Shown piece after piece: positions 22,155 through 34,704 of a stretch of DNA of 64,000 bases (the first letter of the stretch is position 1; every line of letters starts with the position of its first letter). Location of the stretch: NCBI GenBank assembly GCA_963691705.1, contig OY829537.1, forward strand, positions 37,575,514 through 37,639,513, read 5' to 3'. The notes under the pieces were generated by a model. That model saw only the letters and a list, made by a program, of their open reading frames with translations. It made no database searches and was not told the DNA's origin. Origin of the DNA: Viola odorata (Eukaryota > Streptophyta > Magnoliopsida > Malpighiales > Violaceae). Both the position numbers and the translations under genes were made by a program.

Positions 22155-23326
22155 TGATACGATCCTTGCTACCCTTGATACTATCTTGGATAGCTAGGAC
22201 ACGTTGAATTGACGATCGTTGTTGGAAGGTTTGAAGTTGCGCGGAATTTACTCAATCTACTCTTCTCTTCGATATAAGGAACGCTAGGAATCCACCTAAC
22301 TCTGCCAATCTCCAAGTCGAGGTTGAACAACACCTACTGAAGTAAGGTATGCTAGGAGTCCACCTAACACTGCCGATCAACAAGTGAGGTTCGTAGGATA
22401 AGGTACGCCAATAGTCCACTTGACACCGCCACCTAGGGTTTTTGTCCGAGTCCACGAACACAAGAGCAAGGCTCTCATAAGACAAAAGTCTCACAATCAC
22501 AAGGGATCAAATTTGGTTGAAAAATAGCTTATTTGATTAATAAAGCCAATCGGCTATATATAGGGAAAGCCTAGTATAAGTTTAAGTAAAACTAGGAATT
22601 CTACTAAGACTATAAGTTCTAATTATAATAGGAATAGAAGTTCTAACTAAGAAATAACTCTAATAATTAATTAATAAATATATCCTAACTATCCTTGAAC
22701 TTCTAGGCGCTCTCCCAAGTCAGCTCCCTCAATGGCTCGGTCTCGGCCTAGCCATGGTCTAGTCACTTGACCCTTGGCTTGGTCAATGCGCACCAAAATT
22801 CTCCCTCGAGCTATCTTGACTTTTACTCAGGCTTTTAGGCTGAAACTTGGTCCAAACCTTTCTAAAATGTTGAAATACATTTCACAAGGTCGGTCCCTCA
22901 AAATAACCTCACCCGAACTCACTTGGCTCCAACGGACGCGCCTGTTGCGCTTGTATGCACCCTTGGTGCATGTGACTAAGTCCCTCCTTGCGATCGCTTT
23001 ATCCAATCGTGCGTTTCTCCTCAAACATGGCCACGACACTCCTAAGACACTCCTTTGTCTTGTATTTATCATGGATAGCTGATCGAAACCCTTCTTCCTT
23101 GGTTTGGCTCGATAGGACTCTCTTAGGGTTAGCGTGCGTGTGCTAAGGTGCATTGCATGTCCTCCTCGGCCTAAGGTCTGCTCCCTTCATGCGATGTCCT
23201 TCCTCTGAACATCTTAAGGTTGTTTTAACCTCACTCGACTCACTACAACCCCTCTTAGCTCGATGCCACGACCCTCTTGGCCCAAGGCGCGCGTCTTGCG
23301 CATACGATGGTGCTAGAATCGTATCT
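22155..23326 (-). repeat. 5' LTR of G3 (1172 bp)
   Basis: Starts TGATAC and ends GTATCT on the plus strand. The last base of the expected TCA has changed, but the adjoining ataag duplication fixes the boundary. A minus-strand TATATATAG box is at about 22552-22563. Confidence 0.85.
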
Positions 23327-24544
23327 ATAAGGATGTTGTTGCGGATGTCCACTAGGGCCGGATTGTTGATAGTTGTTAACCCAACCTGTATTTGGTTGTC
23401 TCCATGGTTGGTTATAATTACGGGGCTTGATTATAATTTCCCATAACATTCACTTGGACTCCCTCCACGTTAATGGCGATTTCATCTGGTATGAAAGGGC
23501 ATGCATCTGTGGGGTGATCTGAGAAATTGCAATCTGGCATGCCTTAACCTGAGTGGGCTAGGATGCCACTATATTCTAGAGCATGCCCGAGATAGCTGTT
23601 AACTGGTTTTGCATTGCAACCACTTGGGCTCCTTGATCATTGGTGTTGCTACTTGCAGGGGTGGCATTCTTTGCCATGAGGTCGATAGTGGCTTTAGCAG
23701 CAGTTGGAATGAGAGCACATAAAGAACCACCACTAGCTGCATTCAATAATGCCTTGTCATGTGCCCGTAAACCTTCACAAAAATACTAGATGGGCGCATG
23801 CTCAGTGAGATTATGGGAAGGGCGTAACGCTTGCATCTTTTTGAAGCGCTCGTAATATTGGTCAAGATTTTCCGTATCCTTTTGAAGAATGGATACCAGT
23901 TGCTTGCGAGTAACCGTAGCCATGGAAGTCAGATAATACTTGTCCGTGAAAGCTTTCAACATTTCTGCCCACGAATGAATGGATCTAGAAGGGAGATCAT
24001 AGAGTCAGTCGAGGGCATCGTCCTTGAGGGACCACATGAATGCACGGAGCTTAGCTTGCTCTATGCTGACGTTGGTAGGCTTCATAGCTTCACATATAGA
24101 ATGCAACTGTTGGAGGTGTCGATGGGACTTTTCCTTGGCAATACCTCGAAAAAGAGAGAGATGATGCATAACTGCAGACTTGAGCGCCCAGTTATGATCC
24201 ACAACTGGCCACTCAATGCAACTGCTCGGTGTTTTGGGGCCAGCATTGAGATCTTCTATAGTCTTATTATTAGAGACGTTGTGCCCTGGAGGTAGAGGGT
24301 CTGCCATAATTGGTATTTTTGGCTGGACGAACTCAGCGTCGTCGAGGCCCTGATGGAGAAAAGCTAGGTCGTGATAGAAGAAATGGTGAGGGAGCTCTAG
24401 ATCGGAAGAAGGTCGGTCGAGGGCAGGATGAGGTATTCCTTTACGATTAATAGGTGATCCTCTAGCTTGCCTTCGAAGTCCTCTTTCTGTTCTGGTTAAT
24501 TCGAGGTCTAGGGGGAGTAAATCTGGTGCAGATCTCCTGGTCAT
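23327..24544 (-). pseudogene. gag: A2 gag N-terminal part, right of G3
   Basis: The ATG at 24544 opens the frame through MADPLPPGHN, CIEWPVVDHNWALKS, LRAFMWSLKDDALD to 24005. The gag continues with breaks to 23327, where WVNNYQQSGPSGHPQQHPY joins the text left of G3. It matches A3 gag (55903-54923). Confidence 0.75.
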
Positions 24545-24579
24545 ACAAGTAAAAGAGAAAAATTAATTCCGTTCAATTC

Positions 24580-24594
24580 CAGGCAACGGCGCCA
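24580..24594 (-). promoter_or_regulatory. Athila-type primer-binding site of A2
   Basis: TGGCGCCGTTGCC on the minus strand, next to the LTR. This is the tRNA-Asp-type site known from Athila elements, and it supports the lineage call independently of the proteins. Confidence 0.85.
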
Positions 24595-24599
24595 AAATT

Positions 24600-26242
24600 T
24601 GATCGTCACTCAAATATACTATTTTCCTGATGCCTACCTGCACAGTTTAAAATACGTAAAGGGCAAGACAGGGTCGAACCACAGAGACTGAAGGATAAAA
24701 GTTTCACTAGAATATGTATGACAATGGATAAATGCACCCTAACAAAACAGTAACTTAAAAAAAGGGGGTTTTGTTGATTGATCTAGAAGATCAATCTCAG
24801 AGATGGTAGCTAACAACACGACCAATTAAAAACACAAATTATGGCACAAAAGTAATGAGAGATCAAGGGCATGAAAGTAAGAACAGTTGAGGGCAAGACA
24901 ATGAAAAACAATTAAGGGCAAGATGACAAGAAAGACTGTAAAAAGGGATAATAATCCAAAGGAGAAGAGATCTTAGCAAAGGTGTTCTTAGGTTGCATTA
25001 CGGTTCAGTTAATCATCGACATAGGGATATTCCAAACTCGTGGCACAGGCATGCTATAGGGACCAAGTTTACACTTAAACCCCCTACTTACCTTCTTAAG
25101 AGAAGCCACCACCCGTTTACACATATGAGGTGGCCTTGACATTTCGCCGTCCCCCCAGGCACGAATGCGGGGAGGCAATACTCAAAATGCCCATGAAGTG
25201 GAGGCAAAACATTTCTAGGGCGTGGCATCTCAGTTTGTCAAGCTCGCGGCACAACCCTAACCGACTGTTTACCCCTAGAAGAAGGACCTCTCGCGATGAC
25301 CCCACTAGGTGTCTACTACCCCTAACAACATCACGATGACATTATCGCTATTAGGATGACAGTACTCACACGAAAATACTAACAGTTGATCAGGTCCTTA
25401 ACATTTCTAAATGAGCATGGCAAGAAAATGATAAACAACCGAATATGACAATAAGAATGTATTAAGCACGTTTAGGCCTCTTAACCAATCCTTGCAACCC
25501 TTGAAACACCCTTTGCTAAGAGGGTAAAAGTTTAGGTACTCATAATTAAATACAAACGGTGAGTAAGGAAAATAAATGACAACAAACTAAAGAAAATAAA
25601 AGGGGGAATATATTAGAATAAATCGGTGAGGAAATCGATGCTTTCTTCCTTTACAAGTTGACGGTGCTGCTGGAAAAAAGAGAAAGGAAATCCCTAAAAT
25701 TCAGGTAAAAGTGGAGAGTGTCTAGGATCAGCCATCCTTACAAAAACCCTAAAACTAAGCTTAAATAGCCTAACAACTCGCTAGAGGACAAAATACAGCT
25801 TGACATCTTCTAAATGAGCATGGCAAGGAAAGAGAGTGTCAGCACATGGAGAGGGTGACAGCGCATAGGAAGGACGCTCCCCTAGGAGGGAATTTTCTCG
25901 AATCTTCTAGAAGCGCCTGACATCTTCTAGAAACGCAAGGAATCCCGTGCGAATCTTCAGATATTCCTCTCTTTGGCTTTCGATCTTGATATGATGTGGA
26001 AGCGTCAAGGGCACGAGACTGCTCACTGATCTGGTTAGCATCGAGGGCACGAAGATGCTCCGATCTTCTAGGCCTTAATGCTCCGAAGTCCAAGAAATCT
26101 TTCCAAAATCACATGCTTTCGCTCTTTTCTTCCTTTAGGCACTGATTTGCAATAAAGATGGGAAAAGGGGCAAATCAGAAGTATCATGCCCTGAAAAAGG
26201 CAAAGATAAAGGGGAAAAACCTACACTAAAAATATGCGATCA
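24600..26242 (-). repeat. 5' LTR of A2 (about 1643 bp)
   Basis: Bounded by TGATCG and CGATCA on the plus strand, a perfect 6-bp inverted repeat. It includes the gtcgaaccacagagac string frequent in Athila LTRs and scattered gagggcaaga repeats. The solo LTR at 28246-29853 is a diverged relative. The right boundary depends on the inverted repeat alone. Confidence 0.7.
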
Positions 26243-27180
26243 GCCTGTCCATTTTGATTTCAGGTTACCTGCAAACAATCTGAGAGAGGAGAGTTGTATA
26301 ATAATTTTTTTTATCCTATCTCAAAGTTTTGTTAGAGATCAACTTATCATGGTGTGCTTTCATCTTGCCCTTGTAGATCAGAGCATTCTCATAAGCATCA
26401 TCACAGAGCTCCTCCAACTCCTGTATCTGTAGGTGCCTATGCCTTCCTGCTTCATCGATGTTCATATTAACCTTGCCGATGGCCCAAAAGGTTTTATGTT
26501 CTACCTCAACCGGAAGGTGACAAGGCTTGCCGAAGACGAGTCGGTATGGTGTCATGCCAATGGGAGTTTTGAAAGTTGTGCGATAGGCCTATAAAGCGTC
26601 GTCTAGCTTCAAGCTACAGTTCTTACGGGATCGGTTAACTATTTTCTCTAGGATGGACTTGATCTCCCGATTGGACACCTCGGCCTGGCCGTTGGTCTGT
26701 TGTGGGCGGTAAGCTGTCGACATACGGTGTGTTACGCCGTACTGACCCAGCAGTTTAGCCACTGCACGATAGCAAAAGTGTGTGCCCCTGTCGCTGATAA
26801 GGGCTCGTGGTGTCCCAAACCTGTTAAAAATATTAGTGCATAGGAAGGCTGCAACAACTTTTGAATTGTTAGCTCTAGTCGCCTTGGCCTCGACCCATTT
26901 AGACACATAATCTACAGCAAGGAGGATATAGATATTACCAAACGAGTTAGGGAAAGGACCCATGAAATCGATGACCTAAATATCAAAGATCTGGCATGCA
27001 ATGATGCCTGTGAGGGGCATCTAATTTCTGGCTCCAATATTACCTATGGCCTGACAGCGAGGGCAAGCAGCACAAAATATGTAATTGTCTTTGAATAGAG
27101 ATGACCAATAGAGACCTGCTTCCAAAACCTTTAGTGCTTTTTTCTTGGCACCAAAGTGTCATCCTTCAGTCGAAGAGTGG
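26243..27180 (-). pseudogene. pol: A3 integrase
   Basis: The integrase core contains the three acidic residues: Asp in VIDFMGPF (about 26970), Asp in LISDRGTHF and Glu in [11 protein letters not shown] (26963-26589). The C-terminal part has [18 protein letters not shown] (26555-26316). Stops include TAG near 26980 and another at 26589. 26243-26315 is the short remnant of its 3' untranslated region. Confidence 0.75.
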
Positions 27181-28245
27181 CAGAATTTTAAAATAGAAGG
27201 CACCTCGTCTGTGGTCACGCATCGTCGAATGATTTCATCCGTCTAGAGATATAGGCTATCCCATAAGAAATATTTGGCCCGTCGCCTGATGCGGTTCTGC
27301 TCAGAGGTAGTGGAGTTTGCAGGGTAGGCACCTGTAGCACAAAAGTTAGTTATGTCAGAAAACTAAGGGAACTGAACAGCTTGGGCAAGATAGAGGTACT
27401 CGTCCGGAAAAGTGTCACGGATTGGCATCGGTGAATCGTCCTCCTAGAATGGTAAACGACTAAGGTGGTCAACTATAGAATTCTCAGTTCCTTTCTTGTC
27501 CTTTATCGCCAAATTAAACTATTGGAGTAAAAGGATCCACCTACTCAGAAGGGGCTTGGCGTCAAGTTTCGGTAAAAGGCATCTTAGGGTTGCATGTTGA
27601 GAATAAACAGTAACTTTAGTGCCCAAAAGATATTGACAAAATTTGTCTAGAGCAAATACATCAGCTAGAAGCTCCTTCTCGGTGGTAGTGTAGTTTCGCT
27701 GAGCTGCGTCCATGAGCTTCGAGGCGTAGTAGATGACATAGACTTCTTTGTCCTTCTTCAGACCCAGTACCGCTCCTAGGGCATTGTTACTAATGTCACA
27801 CATGATTTCGAATGGAAGTGTCCAGTCTGAGGCGCCTATGATCGAAGCAGAGATAAGTTTTGCTTTAAGGGTATCGAACGAGGCCTTGCAGCTCGCGTCA
27901 AACACGAAGTCCACATCTTTCTGTAGTTGGCACATGGGCTGGGTGATCTTGGAAAAATCCTTAATGAACCGCCTATAGAAACCTGCATGCCCATGAAAGG
28001 AACACACTTCACGAACACAAGTTGGATAAGGTAAGGATTCGATTTCCTCAACCTTGGCCTTTTCCACTTCGATGCCCTTACAAGAAACGATGTGGCCTAG
28101 GATGAGTCCCTAGTCTACCATAAAGTGACACTTCTCAAAATTAAGCACAAGGTTAGTCTCAATACATCTTTGTAAAATTAGACAAGGATTTGGGAAAAGA
28201 GTTGCCATAAACGGTGAAATCGTCCATAAATACCTCTATGCCCTT
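27181..28245 (-). pseudogene. pol: A3 RNase H and second half of RT
   Basis: RT text resumes at 28245 with GIEVFMDDFTVYGNSF (intact FMDD), then NLVLNFEKCHFM, HAGFYRRFIKDFSKI and the RNase H segment (EIMCDISNNALGAVLG, YTTTEKELLA) to 27519. The rest is more broken. After the active site the frame runs straight into LQRCIETNLV, the same junction as in A1. Confidence 0.75.
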
Positions 28246-28397
28246 CGATCGTGCCGTCGAGACACTAAAAAATAATTACAACTTATCACATGCAATAAAA
28301 AAGATTGAAGACAATGGCAAGAGATTCAATCCAAAGAGAATGGTGATGACTTACACTGGACAAGGTCATATACAAAGTAAAACACTAAAAGAAATAG

Positions 28398-28431
<34 letters not shown>

Positions 28432-29853
28432 GATGGTTAAACAAGTTAACCAAAAGAGATCGAGACCTAGACAACTAACAAGGACATAAATAGTAAAGTA
28501 AATGGGATAACCATTATAAACAAAAGTAAATTAGAATGTAAACGAGGTAAAGTCAAATGAGAGAAAATCTTAGCAAAGGTATCATCCCGGGTTGCGTCGA
28601 GGGCAAGAAAATCATCAGCATAGAAATATTCTATTCCTAAGCCATAGACGTGCTATAGGGGCCAGGTACATTTAGGCCTCCTACTTTCCTTCGTAAGATA
28701 CTCACGGGCCCATTAAGAGGAGGAAAGACATGTCTAGGGCTTAATACCTCTCAGCTTGTCAGACTCGCGGTACCGCCTTAATTGCTCACTTGCCCTAGAC
28801 AGAATGGACCAAGCTAATGGCAATCCGTCTAGTGTCTACTCTATCCCAAGGCTTCGCATTACTTATAACCAAGGAAACGACAGTAATCATATAGGTCTAC
28901 TTATTAGCTGGCTAGACTTCTAACTTGTTACAAGAAACTAACAAACAAGCAAATACAACAATAAGAATATATAAAGAACGATTTGGCCTATTAACTGTCC
29001 TTTTGCAACCCTCAAATACCTCTGCTAAGAAGGGAGAATCTAGCTACTCATGCCACAAAACAAATAAACAAAATAATAAAAGAAAGATTGCATAAAAGAA
29101 GAAGAATAAGAAGAAGAAAACTATTAAATGTTACCAGCAGGAGCAAAGCTCCGGTTAATAATAATGGTTGCTTGATGAAGAGGTCTCAGCCACCACCCAA
29201 AAAGGGGAGGAGAGAAAAAAAGGCGGCTCCCAAAAGTAGAAAGTAGAAATATTTTACAAGATGTCCCAAAACTCTAAAAACTAAAGGCTTACGTACCCTC
29301 TTGCCCATAAGAGGACAAAATCCAACTAAGAGGGAGTACAAATGAGTGTGTCCTTAAGAGAATATTCTAGAATATGCTAGGAGGAATCTCCATGGAATCC
29401 CATGCGAATCTGCTGATCAAGTCGTCTTGCCGTAGAAGTTTTCTCTTTGGTCATCAAGGCTTAGACGAAAACTTCTAGGGCAAGACGACTTGATCAGCAG
29501 CTAGGGCAAGATGAAGAATTTGGCAGCAAGGGAATATTCTAGAAGCGCATGGAATCTTCTGGAAGCCAACAAGGTGGACACGTGGAAGCACAGCAACGAA
29601 GCTTTGACTAGGAAATATTACCCAGGGCTGGACGGAAATAGCTAGGGCTCGACAGCGAAATGGATGTCTTGGCATCCCTGCTTTAAGATTCTCAGAATTC
29701 CACCCAAAAAGTATATGTTTTCGCATATTCCTCTCTTTTTGCCTAGATCTGCAAAAATGATGAAAACAATGGTAAATCAGCAGTATTATGCTAGAATAAA
29801 TAGTGAAAATGAAGAGAGAAATGTTCACAAAATACTTCTCAACAAATTCAGAG
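28246..29853 (-). repeat. Solo Athila-like LTR in the RT of A3
   Basis: About 1.6 kb with no coding text that splits the RT between SEFVEK (right side) and KGIEVFMDD (left side). It is collinear with the A2 LTR over several blocks (for example 28555-28760 with 24955-25130, and 29700-29850 with 26100-26240). The plus-strand start CGATCG corresponds to TGATCG of A2. No clean target duplication is seen, so the boundaries are good to perhaps 10 bp. Most simply it is left by LTR-LTR recombination. Confidence 0.65.
28400..28429 (+). repeat. Run of 30 G
   Basis: An uninterrupted G homopolymer inside the solo LTR. Such a run is prone to length error in sequencing and could fold as a G-quadruplex. 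Its true length should be regarded as uncertain. Confidence 0.8.
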
Positions 29854-30480
29854 AATATACTTACCATACAACGCTGGAAGATGGCAGGTACATTACAGAG
29901 ACCAAACGACATCCTTCTATAAGCGAAAGTACCATAGGGACAAGTGAAGGTGGTTTTTTCCTAATCATTTAGGGCAACCGGGATTTGGTGGAAACCAGAA
30001 TATCCATCGAGATAGTAGTAGTGCATTTTTCCCACGAGACGATCCAACATCTAGTCGATGAACGGCAAGGGGAAGTGCTCTTTCCTTGTGGTAGTGTTCA
30101 AGTGACGGTAGTCAGTACAAACACGCCATCCGTTTTGTATCCAAGTAGGGATAGACTGACCGTCTTGCCTAGTGTTGATAGTGATGCTTGTTTTCTTCGA
30201 CAACTTGAGTATCTCTTTTTTTAGTACCTCCATCATAGGGGGGTTCAAGCGACATTGTGGTTCACAGACTGACTTGATGGCATCTTCTAGGTGGATGCGG
30301 TTAGTGCATAGGGCTAGAGACAGTCCTTTAATATCAGCAATGGTCCACCCAATGGCCTATCTAAACTCCTTCATTAAGGTGATTAGTTCTTGTTCCTCTC
30401 ATGTGTCAAGCTTGCATCATATAATAACCGGGAGTGAATCATTATTGTCGAGGTATGCATACTTAAGGTGCAAGGGCAAG
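29854..30480 (-). pseudogene. pol: A3 first half of RT and linker
   Basis: Contains NPPMMEVLKKEILKL, NGWRVCTDYRHLN, EHFPLPFID (30248-30051), and upstream linker text with IGWTIADIKGLSL (about 30350-30300). It ends at the left target-duplication copy of E1, gcaag 30476-30480. Confidence 0.75.
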
Positions 30481-31687
30481 TGTTAGAATCCTTCAATGTT
30501 GAATTTTCAAGGAACTAGTCTCGATTGGGGATGGCTCGGATAATGAAGGATTATGGCGTTCTTGTTGAAATTTGGAAACCAGTTACTTTGGAATGGATTT
30601 AGGAGATTGGCGCAGTGGGAAATTGTAATGGAACGATGTAGGAATTTTAAGAAAATACTTTTGGAATTTGATTCAAGATTAATGGTTCTTGAATTGGAAA
30701 TTTTAGAAGTGAAAGATGGAAAATCAAATGAGCAAGTAAATTCAAGAAAACCCTCGCATTAACTAGAATGAGCAACCTTTCTATATTGAATATAGTCAAA
30801 AAATAATCGATCTCAAACTTGCAATGGAAATGCTAGTTTGAAGCCGAAAATTTACAAGAAATTTAGGGAAAGAAAGCAATAAATTACAAGAATTAATTAA
30901 GCTAAAATTAGCTTCAAGATTGAGTGTTTATCAATGATCAAAAAGTGAGTATTAAATGAGAACGAAGGCATCTATTTATAGCTTAGGAAAATCCAAGGTG
31001 AGGAGACTATTCTGCCCTTGGTTGGTTGAGTGAAATTGGTGGCCGGACATGACGCTGGTAGCGTGGGGGAGTGCCAGCTGGGTATGACCAGGTCTTGCGG
31101 AGGTTGGTGCGCAGAGTGGAGGCGCTGCGTGGCCCGAATTACACGGGTGCACACTGGGCGCTGGCGGGAGACGCGGTCATGTGCATTGGGCTGGGCGGTT
31201 GGTGACCAGATCTTGTGGATGGAGGTACTGGTGCGTGGCTGGCATGGGCCGGGTCTTGTGGGCGAGCTGGCGTGGGCGTGGACCAGTTCTTGCGGCCGAG
31301 GGCAAGGCGGCGTGGCGGGTTAGAGGCGGCGTGGCAGATTGGGGAAGATGGCCTTGGACGACGCCGTTTGAGGGAACGCGTGTGACACGCCTCTTAAGCC
31401 TCATGGCGTGTGACACGTCGTTTGGGAGGCTGGTGTGTGACACGTCTCTCAAGCATTGGGCGTGTGACACGTCGTTTGAGAGGCAGGTGTGTGACGCGTC
31501 TCTCATGGTTTGGGCATATGACAGGTCTCTCGAATTGATTTTGGTCAATGTATTTACTTGCATACATAGACTTCAGTAGTCCTTGGGCATTGGGCGAGCC
31601 TCCTCGTGGCGCAATTGTTGGAGCATAAGCGCCACGAGTTTTTGGCGTCGGTTTTAAGTGCGCGATGCGATTAGTGGAATTGTATCA
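30481..31687 (-). repeat. 3' LTR of E1 (1207 bp)
   Basis: Contains a minus-strand TATAAATA box at 30973-30980. Its U3 side has tandem units built on gtgtgacacgtc with about 30-bp spacing (about 31377-31530), more units than in the other LTR. Pol coding text runs into it from the right and stops at 31654. Confidence 0.9.
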
Positions 31688-34600
31688 TCTCCTCCCCCTT
31701 CGAGTGGATTCAACCTCGAATCTAAAGCTTGCACGTCCTCAGGGTCCTCGTCATCTGAATCCTCTACAAAATATGGAGATAAATCAGTAATGTTGAAAGT
31801 AGTAGAGGAAACAACAAAAGATGTAGGAATGTCTAAAACATAAGCATTATCGTTAATCTTATTAACAATAAGGAAAGGACCAGCCCCTTTTTGGCTCAAT
31901 TTAGACTTCTGAAGGTGAGGGAAACGCTCCTTGCATAGATGCACCCAAACCCAATCTCCAACTTCAAAGGATTTGACTCGTTTACCGTATTGCGCTTTTC
32001 CTCGAGTTTGGCGTTCACGTTCTCCATCCTTTGCTTGGCCTTAGCATGTAGCTCCTTGACTGTGGCTGCTCATTCTTCTCCATCTAAGCTGGTTATATGA
32101 GAAACAGGTAAAGGGAGCAAGTCTATGGGGGCGAGTGGATTGAACCCATAGACGAGCTCAAATGGAGAAAATAAGGTGGCAGAATGCATGGCACGATTAT
32201 ATGCAAACTCAATAAAAGGAAGACATTGATCCCAATTCTTAGAGTATTTCGGTACCATGATTCGAAGCAAGTTACCAAGAGTGTGATTGACTACCTCCAT
32301 CTGGCCATCCGTTTGGGGGTGGTAGGATGTGGAAAATAGTAGCTTGGTTCCCAACCTGGCCCAAAGGACACGCAAAAATGACTCAGAAATTTTGAGTCTC
32401 TATCACTTACAATTGTACGTGGCATGCCGTGGAGTTGGACAACCTCTTGGAAAAATAGGCTAGCTACATGAGAAGCATCATCAATGGATTTGCAAGGAAT
32501 AAAATGTGCCATCTTAGAAAATCGATCAACAATAACAAAGATAGCATCTTTTCCATTACTAGTTCTAGGCAATCGAAGTACAAAATCCATGGAAATATCG
32601 CACCAAGGGTGCGAAACAACAGGTAATGGCATGTAACGACCATGATCGTGAGATGTAGACTTAGCACGATGGCATTCAACGCATGCATTAACAATTCGAG
32701 TTATCATGGGGCACATATGCAGCCAATAAAAATGTTCCTTTAAAGTACTCAAAGTTTTGTTAATACCGAAGTGACTGCTAAGTCCACCACCGTGAGCCTC
32801 TTTAATGAGAAGCTCGCGCATGCTACATTTAGGCACAAACAAACGACCTTTACAAAACAGAAATCCATCATGCAAAGAGTAGTTTTCAAAAGGTCCACTC
32901 AAGCATGCATCATACGCCACATGGAAATCATCATCATTTTCATACATTTCAATGATATGCGAAAATCCCAATAATTTAGATTGCAAAGAAGTAATAAGTG
33001 CATACCTTCGGGAAAGGGAGTCAGTGACCATGTTCTCCTTTCCTTTCAGATACTTGATCACATATGGGAATCGCTCAATGAACTCCAGCCAAACAACACG
33101 GCGACGATTCAACTTACCTTGTCCTTTGAGGTACCGAAGGGATAGATGGTTGGTGTGAACAACGAACTCCTTCGGGATGAGGTAGTGCTCCTAAACAGTG
33201 AGGGTTCGAACTAGGGCGTACAGTTCCTGATCATACGTAGAGTAATTGAGTTGGGCGTCCTTCAGCTTCTCACTGAAATAAGCGATCAGTCGACCTCCTT
33301 GTAACAACACCGCTCCAATCCTGACTCCACTTGCATCGCATTGGACCTCGAACGTCTTGTCAAAGTTGGGTAGGGCGAGAACCGGGCTGGACACAAGGCA
33401 CTTCTTAAGGGTCTTGAAGGCTTCATCTTGCTTGGGTCCCCATATGAACGGAACGTCCTTCTGGGTGAGTGCGTTGAGGGGCGCAGCAATCTTAGAGAAA
33501 TCCTTCACGAACCGTCGATAGAAACTGGCCAAACCATGAAATGAGCGCACCTCACTCACGTTTTGTGGAATGGGCCAATCCGTAATTGCCTTGATCTTGG
33601 CTTGATCAACTTTGAGTCCTTCAGCACCTATAAGAAAGCCAAGGAAATGGACTTCGTCCAAATAGAACTCACACTTCGCGAGTTTAGCATAAAGCTTATA
33701 CTCGCGAAGGGTTAGGAATACAAGTCACAAATGCTCAAAATGGGAGTCATGCGAGGAACTATATATCAATATGTCATCGAAATAAACAACAACAAACTTA
33801 CCAATAAAGTCACGCAACACATGATTCATTAAACGCATAAATGTGCTAGGAGCATTTGTTAACCCGAAAGGCATAACTAACCATTCATAAAGACCAAATT
33901 TAGTTTTGAAAGCCGTTTTCCATTGGTCTCCTTCATGCATATAGATTTGATGATATCCACTAGCCAAATCAATTTTAGAAAAGATTGTAGTATTTCTGAG
34001 TTCGTCTAGCATATCATCAAGTCTAGGTATGGGGTGCAAGTATTTAACAGTTACCTTATTGACGGCTCGATAATCCATGCACATGCGACAGATCTGTCTT
34101 TCTTTGGACCGAGGATCACCAGAACGGCACACAGGGAAAGGCTCTCTCGAACATAACCTTTGGTGAGAAGTGCCTCAACTTGAGTTTCCAACTCCTTGGT
34201 TTCCATCGGGTTGCACCGATAAGCGGGGCGGTTAAGCATAGGTGCTCCGTGGATCAAATCGATCTTGTGCTCGATCCCTCGGATGGGTGGTAGTCCTTCG
34301 GGTAACTCATCAGGAAACACGTCTTGAAAATCTGCCATCAAAGATAAAAACGTAGGAGAAGAGGAAACGGGGTTAGTGTTAGATATTTCCGCACTGAAGG
34401 CACGAAAATGGAGAAAAACAATAGGTTTTTGCACAATCAGCGCATACCTCACATCCCGAGATCTTCCCATGAGACTCACTTTTCTCTCTTCTCTCGTTCC
34501 CCTCGGAACCTCGCTAGCTAGCTCATTTTTTTCTAGCCGTGTGTTTCCACTCTTTCCTTCTTTTTTCTCTCCTCTTTTCGCAAGCTCACTTTTTTCTTGC

Positions 34601-34704
34601 GGGCTATTTTGAATGCTCTCACCGCTTACATTTTTCACTCCACTCTTTCCCTCTTTTTTAAGCAAAGAAATTGAAATATCGAAGACCGCACTCACTTTTT
34701 TCAA
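31654..34704 (-). pseudogene. pol: E1 pol: RT, RNase H, integrase (frameshifted)
   Basis: RT with [45 protein letters not shown] and YFDDILIYS (34704-33725); RNase H with QCDASGVRIGAVL and NYSTYDQELYALV (33661-33191); integrase zinc finger (CVECHRAKS), [24 protein letters not shown] and a GPF motif (AGPFLIV), 33112-31654. Frameshifts lie near 34100, 33190 and 32330-32375. The active-site residues themselves are intact. The last residues are encoded inside the LTR. Confidence 0.8.
31688..31700 (-). promoter_or_regulatory. Polypurine tract of E1
   Basis: AAGGGGGAGGAGA on the minus strand, immediately before the 3' LTR. It fixes both the strand and the LTR boundary. Confidence 0.8.

Larger units (their letters stand above)
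18663..23326 (-). mobile_element. G3: internally deleted CRM-like element
   Basis: Flanked by ataag on both sides (18658-18662 and 23327-23331). The 5' LTR (22155-23326), primer-binding site, leader, gag and protease are present. RT, RNase H, integrase, the polypurine tract and about 137 bp of the 3' LTR are missing, because protease text meets the 3' LTR directly at about 19677. The element could only have moved using proteins from elsewhere, or it was deleted after insertion. Confidence 0.85.
15224..26242 (-). mobile_element. A2: Athila-like element, interrupted by G3, lacking its 3' end
   Basis: 5' LTR 24600-26242, tRNA-Asp-type primer-binding site 24580-24594, gag 24544-23327, then G3 (18663-23326), then gag continuing 18662-17968, protease 17940-17554, RT, RNase H and the first part of integrase, ending at 15224. 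The integrase core after its first Asp, the 3' untranslated region and the 3' LTR are missing. Confidence 0.8.

Noticed and set aside
24580..24594. tRNA gene at the primer-binding site
   Set aside because: Only the 3'-end complement is present, with no cloverleaf around it; the same holds for the other primer-binding sites.
26243..26315. A shared LTR between A2 and A3 from unequal recombination
   Set aside because: The LTR has a 6-bp inverted repeat ending at 26242 with A3 sequence following directly and no polypurine tract; insertion of A2 into A3 is simpler, though not proven because the partner duplication is deleted.
31030..31579. Plus-strand open frames of 97-132 codons in the E1 LTR
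   Set aside because: GC-rich shadow of the LTR and of the minus-strand pol tail; no homologue and not consistently retained in the other LTR (53003-53526).
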